NCBI GenBank assembly: GCA_946478655.1
Contig: CAMLDG010000045.1
Span: forward strand, 1 to 5,225
Direction: 5' to 3'
DNA: 5,225 bases
Origin: an uncultured Nitrosotalea sp.
GTDB lineage: Archaea > Thermoproteota > Nitrososphaeria > Nitrososphaerales > Nitrosopumilaceae
Part shown: one piece after another, positions 1 through 5,225 of the stretch
Layout of the letters: each line of letters opens with the position of its first letter
How positions within the stretch are numbered: position 1 is the first letter of the stretch
Translations under genes and position numbers: made by a program
The notes under the pieces: generated by a model
Told to the model about the DNA's origin: nothing
Database searches by the model: none
The model's input: the letters and a program-made list of their open reading frames with translations, nothing else

Positions 1-2361
1 CTCTCTTGCAGATGTATCTGTGACTCTTTTGATTAGGTGTCTTAACTTTCTTTTTGTATCATCCGAATCTTTTACCACGTGTTCAAACGACTCTAACATC
101 TTTTCTTTACTTGAACCTAGAGATTTTACTATGTGTGAAATTTTTCTATCTTGGGTTTGAGTGTACTTTAGTGCAGATTCGCCAGACACAAATTCTAGTC
201 TAACCACTCCGTCTTGGATCCTTTCAGCCTTGGTGATTTTTATCAATCCTACCTCTCCAGTCTTTTGAACATGTGTTCCACCACATGCTTCTACGTCAAA
301 ACCTTCTATGTTTACAATTCGTACTAGTTTTACTGGTACCACTCCTCCTTGGTAAATTCTAAAGCCATACTCTTGCTCTGCATCGCCTCTTTCAAACTGG
401 TTGATCAAAATTGGAATATCCTTTCTTATGGTAACATTTGCAAGATCTTCTATCTTCGTTATTTCTTCTTCTGTAAGGTTTGAATGATGTGTAATATCTA
501 ATCTTGCATAATCTGCATCTTTGAAAGCAGAATGCTGCCAGATCCAAGAACCTAGAATATTTCTTGCAGATGCATTAAGAACATGAGTGCTGGTGTGGTT
601 TCGTGTTATTCCATATCTTCGCACTGAATCAATTTTGCATTTTACAACCATACCTTCTTTTGGAGTTCCATCCTTGATCTCATGCAGTACCACATTTCCG
701 TGCTTGGTAACATCTATGATATCAAAATCTGCAATTTTACCATGGTCTGGCTCTTGTCCTCCACCTCTTGCATAAAATGAGGTCTTGTCAAGTATGACAA
801 ATTTATTTTTAATAATTTTGAGTATCTTGGCATCAAATTCATGTGGATCATTTTTGTAATATAGTAAATCTGTATCCGCAATGCCTTCTAAATTCAATTC
901 TTCCTTTTTCTCGGTCTTTTCAGATTGGTGCAAGTCTGATAGTCTTTCATAAAATGTTGAGGGAATCTCTGATATTATCTGGTATTCTTTGAGAAAGTCT
1001 GGAGTAATACCATCGGATTCATAGAGTCTTATGAGATCATCTACTGTTAGTTTTTTGTTCTGTGTCTTGAGAGTAGATGCCATGTTTTTCATTCTGACTC
1101 TAGACTCACCATAGCGATTTTTCTCGACCTCGATTATTGTTTTTACATCATTGCGTGTTTGTTCAAGTTCTGGATATGTAGACTTGAGATAATCTATGTG
1201 AAGGTCAATGAGGTCATTGAGATCAAAATTCCAGCCAAATCTGTCAATAGTTGCAAGTGTCCTTCTGAGTATCATCCTCAAGTTGTATCCTCCTCCTACA
1301 TTGCTTGGTAGTGCACCATCAGAAATTGCAAATACAAGTGTCCTCAAATGATCTGCTATCATGTAGACTCCCTCTAGTGGAGAAATTATCTTGTCCTGTT
1401 TTGCTTCATCCAAGCCTGCAATTTTTGCTGCATTCTTTCTAACTATTGAAATGTCATCTGATTCTGAGAGAGCTCTTGCTATTGCCATGAAATACTTGGA
1501 AATTATGTTTGAATCTGTATCGATTCCTATCTTGTTTATCATGTATTTTGTTATGGGTCCAAAACAACAATCATACGCGGTAGGAGTTCCCATTGTTACC
1601 CATGCAAATCTCTCAAGACCTGCACCCATGTCGATAATCTTTTGATCTAAGGTTGAGTAGTTGTTTAGATCTCCCTGAAATTCAGTAAATACTGCATTGC
1701 CAAGCTCTAGACCTCTTACAAAATATTCTAGTGATGAGCCAAAAGAGCCTCCTCCTGCCCAAACATCTTCTACAAATACAATCTCTTTTTTATTAATTCC
1801 AAATCTATCGGTTAGAAGTTTGAAATCAAGGTCTACACATCTGTCCTTCCAGTATCCTTGTGAGTTTGGTATACTGTGTTGTCCTATCATGCAAAAACTA
1901 GAAAAATGCCTTCCAGTTACTCCCACATTTTCAATGTCTTTGAATCTAAGACAAGTCTGAGGAACAATCAATGGATTGGCAGGAAACTCAAAGACTACTT
2001 TGGAACCCATCACTCTTTGAAAGTCTACAATAGATGCAATTGTAAAATAAAGATCATCACGCCATCTGCAAACTACGGGATATCGTCCAACCGATTTGTG
2101 GTTGTTTTGTACAAAGAATGATTCTACTTCTTTCCATGCTTGGGTGTAATCAAATCTCTTGTTTGTGGGTGGGTCTCCAATGAATGAATAGCTGTTCTCT
2201 ATGTGATCAGGACACAGGCTGAGTCCATCATCCAAGGTCCAGAAAAACCTGTGGCACTTGGTGCATGATTTTCTTCTAAATCCCTCACTTTCAAACAATG
2301 CGACCTTGTAGTATCTATCCGGATCCGTGGAAAACTTTGAAAGGATCTGGTCCTTGTCCAT
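1..2361 (-). CDS. alaS: Alanyl-tRNA synthetase, archaeal type (3' end beyond the left edge)
   Basis: This cytoplasmic class II synthetase charges tRNA-Ala with alanine and hydrolyses mischarged Ser/Gly-tRNA-Ala. The frame is open from ATG 2361 to base 1, giving 787 codons without a stop. Archaeal AlaRS is usually about 900 residues, so roughly the last 100 (C-Ala domain) lie outside. Visible in order: an N-terminal zinc site C33-x2-C36-x13-C50-x2-H53, a hallmark of the archaeal subfamily; class II motif 2 around R139 (CLRFKDIENVG); motif 3 GAGLERF at 246-252; the tRNA-recognition segment LPSNVGGGY with N354; LYESDG at 446-451; the editing-domain signature FYARGGGQ at 529-536; and the editing zinc ligands H589/H593 (HTSTH) and C693/H697 (CGGTH). 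Residues from about 730 on are charged and helical, the start of the dimerisation coiled coil. The gene is divergent from the 2439 gene, with a TATA-like box about 27 bases upstream supporting this start. Family assignment is near certain. Confidence 0.97.
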   Translation of the reverse strand, partial: MDKDQILSKFSTDPDRYYKVALFESEGFRRKSCTKCHRFFWTLDDGLSLCPDHIENSYSFIGDPPTNKRFDYTQAWKEVESFFVQNNHKSVGRYPVVCRWRDDLYFTIASIVDFQRVMGSKVVFEFPANPLIVPQTCLRFKDIENVGVTGRHFSSFCMIGQHSIPNSQGYWKDRCVDLDFKLLTDRFGINKKEIVFVEDVWAGGGSFGSSLEYFVRGLELGNAVFTEFQGDLNNYSTLDQKIIDMGAGLERFAWVTMGTPTAYDCCFGPITKYMINKIGIDTDSNIISKYFMAIARALSESDDISIVRKNAAKIAGLDEAKQDKIISPLEGVYMIADHLRTLVFAISDGALPSNVGGGYNLRMILRRTLATIDRFGWNFDLNDLIDLHIDYLKSTYPELEQTRNDVKTIIEVEKNRYGESRVRMKNMASTLKTQNKKLTVDDLIRLYESDGITPDFLKEYQIISEIPSTFYERLSDLHQSEKTEKKEELNLEGIADTDLLYYKNDPHEFDAKILKIIKNKFVILDKTSFYARGGGQEPDHGKIADFDIIDVTKHGNVVLHEIKDGTPKEGMVVKCKIDSVRRYGITRNHTSTHVLNASARNILGSWIWQHSAFKDADYARLDITHHSNLTEEEITKIEDLANVTIRKDIPILINQFERGDAEQEYGFRIYQGGVVPVKLVRIVNIEGFDVEACGGTHVQKTGEVGLIKITKAERIQDGVVRLEFVSGESALKYTQTQDRKISHIVKSLGSSKEKMLESFEHVVKDSDDTKRKLRHLIKRVTDTSARE

Positions 2362-2384
2362 TTCACAATTTTTTCTTCTGACCG

Positions 2385-2391
2385 ATATTAA
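2385..2391 (-). promoter_or_regulatory. alaS: TATA-like box of alaS
   Basis: Read on the minus strand the bases are TTAATAT, centred about 27 bases before the alaS ATG at 2361. Archaeal TATA boxes normally sit about 26 bases before the transcription start, so the transcript would begin at or within a few bases of the ATG (leaderless). There is no Shine-Dalgarno sequence in the stretch between, which fits. It is inferred from sequence and spacing only. Confidence 0.5.
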
Positions 2392-2409
2392 GCATTCTGA
2401 AGCAACACA

Positions 2410-2417
2410 TTAAATAT
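2410..2417 (+). promoter_or_regulatory. TATA-like box of the 2439 gene
   Basis: TTAAATAT is centred about 26 bases before the ATG at 2439, the usual distance from an archaeal TATA box to the transcription start. The message would therefore be leaderless or nearly so. It shares the 77-base intergenic region with the alaS promoter on the other strand; the two boxes are about 25 bases apart, centre to centre, so the preinitiation complexes could compete or be controlled together (inference). Confidence 0.5.
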
Positions 2418-2438
2418 GATTTATTAGGAAAGTTTCTC

Positions 2439-2945
2439 ATGTTCACAAAAAAGGGCTGGAAAGAAGGAGATTACGTCTTTGCATCAAAGCCCAATGGTGA
2501 CCATAAGGACATCGTTGTAGGAATTGTAACAGGAGTAGAAAATTCCAACATTGGAGTTAATGGAATGATAATAAATCCGGTAGGCCTCAAGAACAAAGTT
2601 TCTCAGGGAAAGGCAGGTCCTCAATCACTTGAACTTTTGAAAAATCCAAATCCCAAAGAATGCATATTTGCTTTAATCTATAGAGTAGAACACAATAATT
2701 TCACTGGAGTGTTTGATGTAACCAGTGACCCTGTTGAAAAAATCCACAAGAACATTCACAATATTATTTCTGGCTGGGTTCGAGAATCAATACCTGAATT
2801 GATTAACAATGTACTTTCTTTGCCTAATGGTCCAGAAAAAGAACAAGCGAAGCGAGTCTTAAAACAAAGGATGGACACACTTTATGATAAAGACTTGAAA
2901 AAGTACATGTACTCGATCTGTCGTGGTCTTAAGATCTTAAACTAG
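2439..2945 (+). CDS. Hypothetical protein of 168 residues, function unknown
   Basis: I do not recognise this protein. It begins [14 protein letters not shown] and ends in CRGLKILN. The first half, to about residue 95, looks beta-rich, with alternating hydrophobic stretches such as [10 protein letters not shown] and CIFALIYRV and several glycines, which could be a small barrel. The second half, about 97-168, looks helical and charged ([15 protein letters not shown], then [17 protein letters not shown]), suggesting a binding or oligomerisation module. There is no signal peptide, membrane segment or obvious metal-binding cluster, so it is probably cytoplasmic. The ATG is placed by the TATA-like box 26 bases upstream. 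It diverges from alaS and is followed by a hairpin/T-tract, so it is likely transcribed alone. Codon use resembles its neighbours, and I see no sign of transfer. That it is a real gene is likely; its function is open. Confidence 0.85.
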   Translation: MFTKKGWKEGDYVFASKPNGDHKDIVVGIVTGVENSNIGVNGMIINPVGLKNKVSQGKAGPQSLELLKNPNPKECIFALIYRVEHNNFTGVFDVTSDPVEKIHKNIHNIISGWVRESIPELINNVLSLPNGPEKEQAKRVLKQRMDTLYDKDLKKYMYSICRGLKILN

Positions 2946-2947
2946 AC

Positions 2948-2970
2948 AAATCAATTTTGATTTATTTTTT
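2948..2970 (+). terminator. AT-rich hairpin plus T-tract after the 2439 gene
   Basis: A perfect inverted repeat AAATCAA / TTGATTT (2948-2954 and 2957-2963) is followed at once by ATTTTTT, starting two bases after the TAG at 2943-2945. Archaeal RNA polymerase stops mainly at T-tracts; the AT-only-like stem is weak and may add little. The position makes this the probable end of the upstream transcript, before the rpl12 promoter. Confidence 0.55.
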
Positions 2971-2984
2971 CTGTGGCTCCATAG

Positions 2985-2993
2985 TTTTATATT
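2985..2993 (+). promoter_or_regulatory. rpl12: TATA-like box of rpl12
   Basis: TTTTATATT is centred about 30 bases before the rpl12 ATG at 3019. This predicts a transcript start around 3015, so a leader of only a few bases. It gives rpl12 its own promoter, separate from the rpl1-rpl10 unit on the other strand. Confidence 0.6.
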
Positions 2994-3018
2994 ATGCCTC
3001 TTGCAAAATTCGTTTACA

Positions 3019-3321
3019 ATGGAATACGTATACGCTGCGTTGCTTTTGCACAAACAAAAGAAGGAAATCAACGAAGCAAATGTTGCTAATGTTGTAAAGG
3101 CTTCAGGTGCTGAAGTAAATGAAGCACAAGTAAAGGCACTTGTTGCTGCTCTCGCCGATGTAAACATTGAGGAAGCAATAAAGGCTGCACCAGTAGCAGT
3201 TGCCGCACCAGCAGCAGCACCATCCGGTGGAGGCGCATCAGAAGGAAAGAAAGAGGCTGATCTACCATCTGCAAAGACCGAAGAACAAGCAATGGAAGGT
3301 CTTTCTGCACTATTCGGTTAA
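3019..3321 (+). CDS. rpl12: Large-subunit ribosomal protein L12 (archaeal P1-type stalk protein)
   Basis: L12 forms dimers that bind the C-terminal helices of L10 and make the flexible stalk that recruits and activates translational GTPases. The 100-residue product has the family layout: an N-terminal helical dimerisation domain opening with [17 protein letters not shown] (to about residue 54), an Ala/Pro/Gly hinge (about 56-73), a charged stretch, and the conserved factor-binding end GLSALFG. The length matches archaeal L12. A TTG at 3001 in the same frame would add six residues, but archaeal homologues start at MEY and the TATA-like box is too close to 3001, so ATG 3019 is chosen. In many archaea this gene follows rpl10 in one operon; here it is on the opposite strand, alone, and ends at a T-tract. 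Confidence 0.96.
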   Translation: MEYVYAALLLHKQKKEINEANVANVVKASGAEVNEAQVKALVAALADVNIEEAIKAAPVAVAAPAAAPSGGGASEGKKEADLPSAKTEEQAMEGLSALFG

Positions 3322-3337
3322 AACTGTAATCTATCCC

Positions 3338-3343
3338 TTTTTT
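3338..3343 (+). terminator. rpl12: T6 tract after rpl12
   Basis: Six consecutive T residues begin 17 bases after the rpl12 TAA, preceded by CCC and with no convincing hairpin. T-tracts of this kind are sufficient terminators for archaeal RNA polymerase. Read-through into the gene at 3390 cannot be excluded, since that gene lies on the same strand only 68 bases away. Confidence 0.45.
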
Positions 3344-3350
3344 GTAATCT

Positions 3351-3365
3351 CTTAAACATTATTTA
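3351..3365 (+). promoter_or_regulatory. Possible TATA-like region before the TRIC-family gene
   Basis: The AT-rich stretch CTTAAACATTATTTA lies about 25-39 bases before the TTG at 3390. Either half (TTAAAC or TTATTTA) could act as the box, with a transcript start at about 3380-3390. It is a weaker match than the other promoters here, and the gene may instead depend partly on read-through from rpl12. Confidence 0.35.
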
Positions 3366-3389
3366 CCATAGTCTTGGTTACTTTGTTAT

Positions 3390-4019
3390 TTGACTGAGTT
3401 ATCGTCTCCGATTCAAACTATTGTATTAATACTTGATTTGTTTGGAACAATGGCCTTTGCAGTCACTGGGGCATTCAAGGCAATTGAACACAAGGCAGAC
3501 ATTGTAGGAATTATCATCCTTGCAACAATTACAGGTGTTGCTGGTGGAACAATACGGGATATTGTCCTTGGACATTTTCCTCCTCGTTCTATATCTGATC
3601 CAAACTATGTGATAATTACAACAGCAACAGGAATTGCTATCTTCTTTCTTTATCCTAAAATACAAAAACACTGGAATTTATTTTTAAAATTTGACGCTAT
3701 TGGACTGGGTGTTTTTACTGCAATTGGGGCAACGTTAGCCTATCAATTGTTTGGAATGAATTTTTTAGCAATGGCAATGGCTGGTATGGTAACAGCTGTG
3801 GGGGGAGGAATCTTGAGAGACATGTTTGTAAATGAAATACCAATGGTCTTTGTCAAAGAGCTATATGCATCAGCAAGTTTTCTAGGTGTTGTTGTTTTTT
3901 ACATTCTTCTACTTGCTAATCTACAAATTGAGATAGTAACCGTTGGCTCGATATTGGTTACAACCATAATACGATTGGTTGCCATGAAATACAACTGGAA
4001 TCTGCCAAAGGTACGCTAA
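3390..4019 (+). CDS. TRIC/UPF0126-family membrane protein (YadS/YicG-like cation channel)
   Basis: Members of this family in bacteria and archaea form homotrimeric, K+-permeable channels related to animal TRIC channels. The 209-residue product has about seven hydrophobic segments (roughly 8-29, 37-58, 72-89, 101-121, 125-143, 157-176, 181-199). It shows the internal duplication of the family: each half carries a Gly-rich turn followed by Arg-Asp, AGGTIRD at 51-57 and GGGILRD at 138-144. The conserved KELYA follows the second repeat at 156-160. Length is typical. The start is TTG 3390: an in-frame TAG lies at 3369-3371, no other start lies between, and the first ATG (3450, residue 21) would cut into the first membrane segment. 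It stands between rpl12 and rpl10 and ends 17 bases from the end of rpl10. Family assignment is firm; the ion and physiological role are inferred from the family. Confidence 0.93.
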   Translation: MTELSSPIQTIVLILDLFGTMAFAVTGAFKAIEHKADIVGIIILATITGVAGGTIRDIVLGHFPPRSISDPNYVIITTATGIAIFFLYPKIQKHWNLFLKFDAIGLGVFTAIGATLAYQLFGMNFLAMAMAGMVTAVGGGILRDMFVNEIPMVFVKELYASASFLGVVVFYILLLANLQIEIVTVGSILVTTIIRLVAMKYNWNLPKVR

Positions 4020-4036
4020 GAATTTCTATCTCTGAT
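4020..4036. other. 17-base convergent gap between the TRIC-family gene and rpl10
   Basis: The plus-strand TAA (4017-4019) and the minus-strand TAA (4039-4037) face each other across 17 bases. On the plus strand the gap and the following bases are moderately T-rich but have no run longer than three. On the minus strand there is no T-tract either. Each transcript probably ends inside the other gene's 3' region, giving overlapping antisense 3' ends (inference). Confidence 0.6.
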
Positions 4037-4903
4037 TTATTGTGGGGTATAACCCTTTAGTTTGCCTGCTAACGCTTTTGCCTGTCCGCTTGCTCTCTGT
4101 ATTGTTGCATCCTTTGTGTCATCAGTAAGGAAACCTGCTGCTATTGCAAGTGATCTTGCTTGCTGAGCTGCCTTGCCAAGTATCATGTTGACGTTTTCTT
4201 TGGTTACATATCCTATCTCTATTGATAATGACAATGCTTCCTGGTGTGCCTGGGCAAATGCAGTTCTGTATGCTTCTACATCTACTGTTAATTCTTCTTG
4301 ATTGTAAACTACCTTGTCCTCCAAAGCGGAGTTTAGTACTATGCCTGCCTCTACTGCCTTGACATCTAGCTTGCTAAGTAGAGTAGCCAATTTTCCAGAT
4401 ATTATGTCTCCTTTCTTTGCTGCGGTTGAATCCTTTGTAATCCAAACTGTTCCTTGATCGATCTTGGTTGATACACCTGCTTCTTTAAAGTCTGTAAGAA
4501 TTGGTCCTGGAGTAATTCCTGTGTTGCCTGCCTTGATGACTACATCTATGCTTGCCTTGTCTCCACCTCTTGCTGCCATCATTATCTTGTTTTTACCAAG
4601 TAAGATGTTCAGTTTGATTGGACTCATATTTGTAAACATCAACACACACTGTCCTACTAGCTTTTCAGCAAGTTTTTCAATTCCAGGAATCTTTAGTGTT
4701 GAAAGTGATTTTTGTGCAACTTTGTCTTTAACACTGACAATTTCTACTTCGCCTTTGAATTTTTTTCTTAATGGTAATAATTGTGAAGATCTTACTTTTT
4801 CCATTCTGACTAGAGCTACAACTTTGTACTTGTTTGGTAACTCTTGTAGCTGTTGATACATCTGAGCTTTCTTTTGAGGATATTTAGTTCTATTTTGATG
4901 CAT
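4037..4903 (-). CDS. rpl10: Large-subunit ribosomal protein L10 (archaeal P0-type), lacking the acidic tail
   Basis: L10 anchors the stalk: its N-terminal domain binds 23S rRNA beside L11, and its C-terminal helices hold L12 dimers. The 288-residue product shows the N-terminal RNA-binding domain (1 to about 108), the insertion domain found in archaeal and eukaryotic P0 but not in bacterial L10 (about 109-190, with TGITPGPIL at 128-136 and KIDQGTVWI at 147-155), and an Ala/Gln-rich helical L12-binding region (about 205-284). It stops at KGYTPQ, without the charged tail and GLxxLFG end that many archaeal P0 proteins share with L12. Reading on past the stop, I see no such tail in any nearby frame. 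ATG 4903 follows the rpl1 TAG with one base between (TAG-T-ATG), so the two are co-transcribed and probably translationally coupled. rpl12 is not downstream, as it would be in many archaea. Confidence 0.96.
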   Translation of the reverse strand: MHQNRTKYPQKKAQMYQQLQELPNKYKVVALVRMEKVRSSQLLPLRKKFKGEVEIVSVKDKVAQKSLSTLKIPGIEKLAEKLVGQCVLMFTNMSPIKLNILLGKNKIMMAARGGDKASIDVVIKAGNTGITPGPILTDFKEAGVSTKIDQGTVWITKDSTAAKKGDIISGKLATLLSKLDVKAVEAGIVLNSALEDKVVYNQEELTVDVEAYRTAFAQAHQEALSLSIEIGYVTKENVNMILGKAAQQARSLAIAAGFLTDDTKDATIQRASGQAKALAGKLKGYTPQ

Positions 4904-4904
4904 A

Positions 4905-5225
4905 CTACTTTGTTCCTGGTTGTGTTGGTTTGATTATTTTTCCCATGCTTGTCTTGATCATTATTTTCTTGATGTTCTTGTCTCCACTTGGTAATTTCTT
5001 CTCTATTGTACCAATCACTGCATGAGCATTTGCTGCCAAGTCTTCGTCAGACATTGTTTCATCGCCTATCTTGCATGCTAGGGAAAGAGAATTTTTCAGT
5101 CTTACTCTTATTGATGATCTGAATCTCTCCAATATTGATTCGATTGGAGCGTTAAATGGAAGTGGTGTTGGCATCTTTCCTCTTGGACCCATGAACTGAC
5201 CCAAGGTCTTACCTACATTTGCCAT
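4905..5225 (-). CDS. rpl1: Large-subunit ribosomal protein L1, C-terminal half (5' end beyond the right edge)
   Basis: L1 binds 23S rRNA at the mobile L1 arm that guides deacylated tRNA out of the E site; in several archaea it also represses translation of its own mRNA. Only the last 106 residues are in the window. They carry the family signature GPRGKMP (window residues 13-19, inside VGKTLGQFMGPRGKMP), then the ERF/RVRLKNS region and the closing IKTSMGKIIKP. Archaeal L1 is about 215-220 residues and this signature lies near its middle, so the ATG at the right edge (5225) is an internal Met, not the start, and about 110 residues are missing. The gene directly precedes rpl10. Any autoregulatory L1-binding site would be in the leader, outside this window. 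Confidence 0.95.
   Translation of the reverse strand: MANVGKTLGQFMGPRGKMPTPLPFNAPIESILERFRSSIRVRLKNSLSLACKIGDETMSDEDLAANAHAVIGTIEKKLPSGDKNIKKIMIKTSMGKIIKPTQPGTK
4914..4917 (-). promoter_or_regulatory. rpl10: Weak Shine-Dalgarno-like AGGA before rpl10
   Basis: On the minus strand AGGA ends 10 bases before the rpl10 ATG and lies within the last codons of rpl1. As an internal operon gene, rpl10 may use it, or it may rely on coupling through the TAG-T-ATG junction. The match is short and could be chance. Confidence 0.25.

Noticed and set aside
587..2121. Several plus-strand open frames of 60-90 codons (for example at 587, 1391, 1697, 1876)
   Set aside because: They lie antisense within alaS, whose minus-strand frame carries all expected AlaRS motifs without interruption; their products are low-complexity Ser/Pro-rich and match nothing.
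3001..3018. TTG start that would extend L12 by six residues
   Set aside because: The TATA-like box at 2985-2993 would lie too close upstream, and archaeal L12 proteins start at the MEY that ATG 3019 provides.
3190..3235. GCA/CCA-rich run that looks like a short tandem repeat
   Set aside because: It encodes the Ala/Pro/Gly hinge normal for archaeal L12; repetition follows from the amino-acid composition.
2937..3310. Minus-strand frames opposite rpl12
   Set aside because: They are Leu/Gln- or Ala/Thr-rich shadows of the Ala-rich L12 codons on the other strand.
3426..3671. Minus-strand frame of 81 codons opposite the TRIC-family gene
   Set aside because: It is antisense to a clear membrane-protein gene, is rich in Cys/Asn/Tyr from reversed codons, and has no recognisable motif.
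4464..4856. Plus-strand frame of 130 codons opposite rpl10
   Set aside because: The minus-strand frame is an unmistakable L10; the plus frame is a hydrophobic/Ser-rich shadow without a promoter.
5223..5225. ATG at the right edge as the start of a 106-residue protein
   Set aside because: The sequence after it aligns with the middle of L1 (GPRGKMP region), so this Met is internal and the gene is cut by the window.
1..5225. Search for CRISPR repeats, insertion-sequence ends, tRNA genes and defence genes
   Set aside because: No spaced direct repeats, transposase-like frames, terminal inverted repeats or tRNA-like cloverleafs were seen; all gaps are under 80 bases and explained by promoters and terminators.

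Overview
The window reads as ordinary core chromosome from an archaeon, most likely an ammonia-oxidising thaumarchaeon of the Nitrosopumilus/Nitrosarchaeum type. Support comes from an archaeal-type alanyl-tRNA synthetase with an N-terminal Cys/His zinc site, ribosomal proteins L1, L10 (P0-type) and L12 (P1-type) of archaeal form, AT-rich DNA, and TATA-like boxes about 26-30 bases before start codons with almost no leader. The lineage is an inference from protein character; no 16S or amo gene is present.

Layout. Positions 1-2361 (minus) hold the first 787 codons of alaS, which runs off the left edge; this large gene is easy to miss because its stop lies outside the window. A 77-base gap with back-to-back promoters separates it from a plus-strand gene for an unrecognised 168-residue protein (2439-2945). 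A hairpin/T-tract follows, then rpl12 (3019-3321, plus), then a membrane protein of the TRIC/UPF0126 cation-channel family (3390-4019, plus, TTG start). This gene ends 17 bases from the end of rpl10 (4037-4903, minus). rpl1 (4905 to the right edge, minus) precedes rpl10 with a single base between stop and start. Its N-terminal half is outside the window.

How the genes fit together. Most of the region serves translation: alanine charging and editing by AlaRS, the L1 arm, and the L10/L12 stalk that recruits elongation factors. The familiar archaeal order L1-L10-L12 is broken here: L12 has its own promoter, lies on the opposite strand and is separated from L10 by the channel gene. L10 also ends without the acidic L12-like tail found in many archaeal and eukaryotic P0 proteins, so in this organism that tail would be carried by L12 only.

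I found no mobile element, CRISPR array, tRNA, rRNA or defence system. No intergenic stretch exceeds 80 bases. I do not see an undescribed multi-gene system; the points worth a second look are the stalk-gene rearrangement, the tail-less L10, a substituted residue in the AlaRS tRNA-recognition region, and the unknown gene divergent from alaS.
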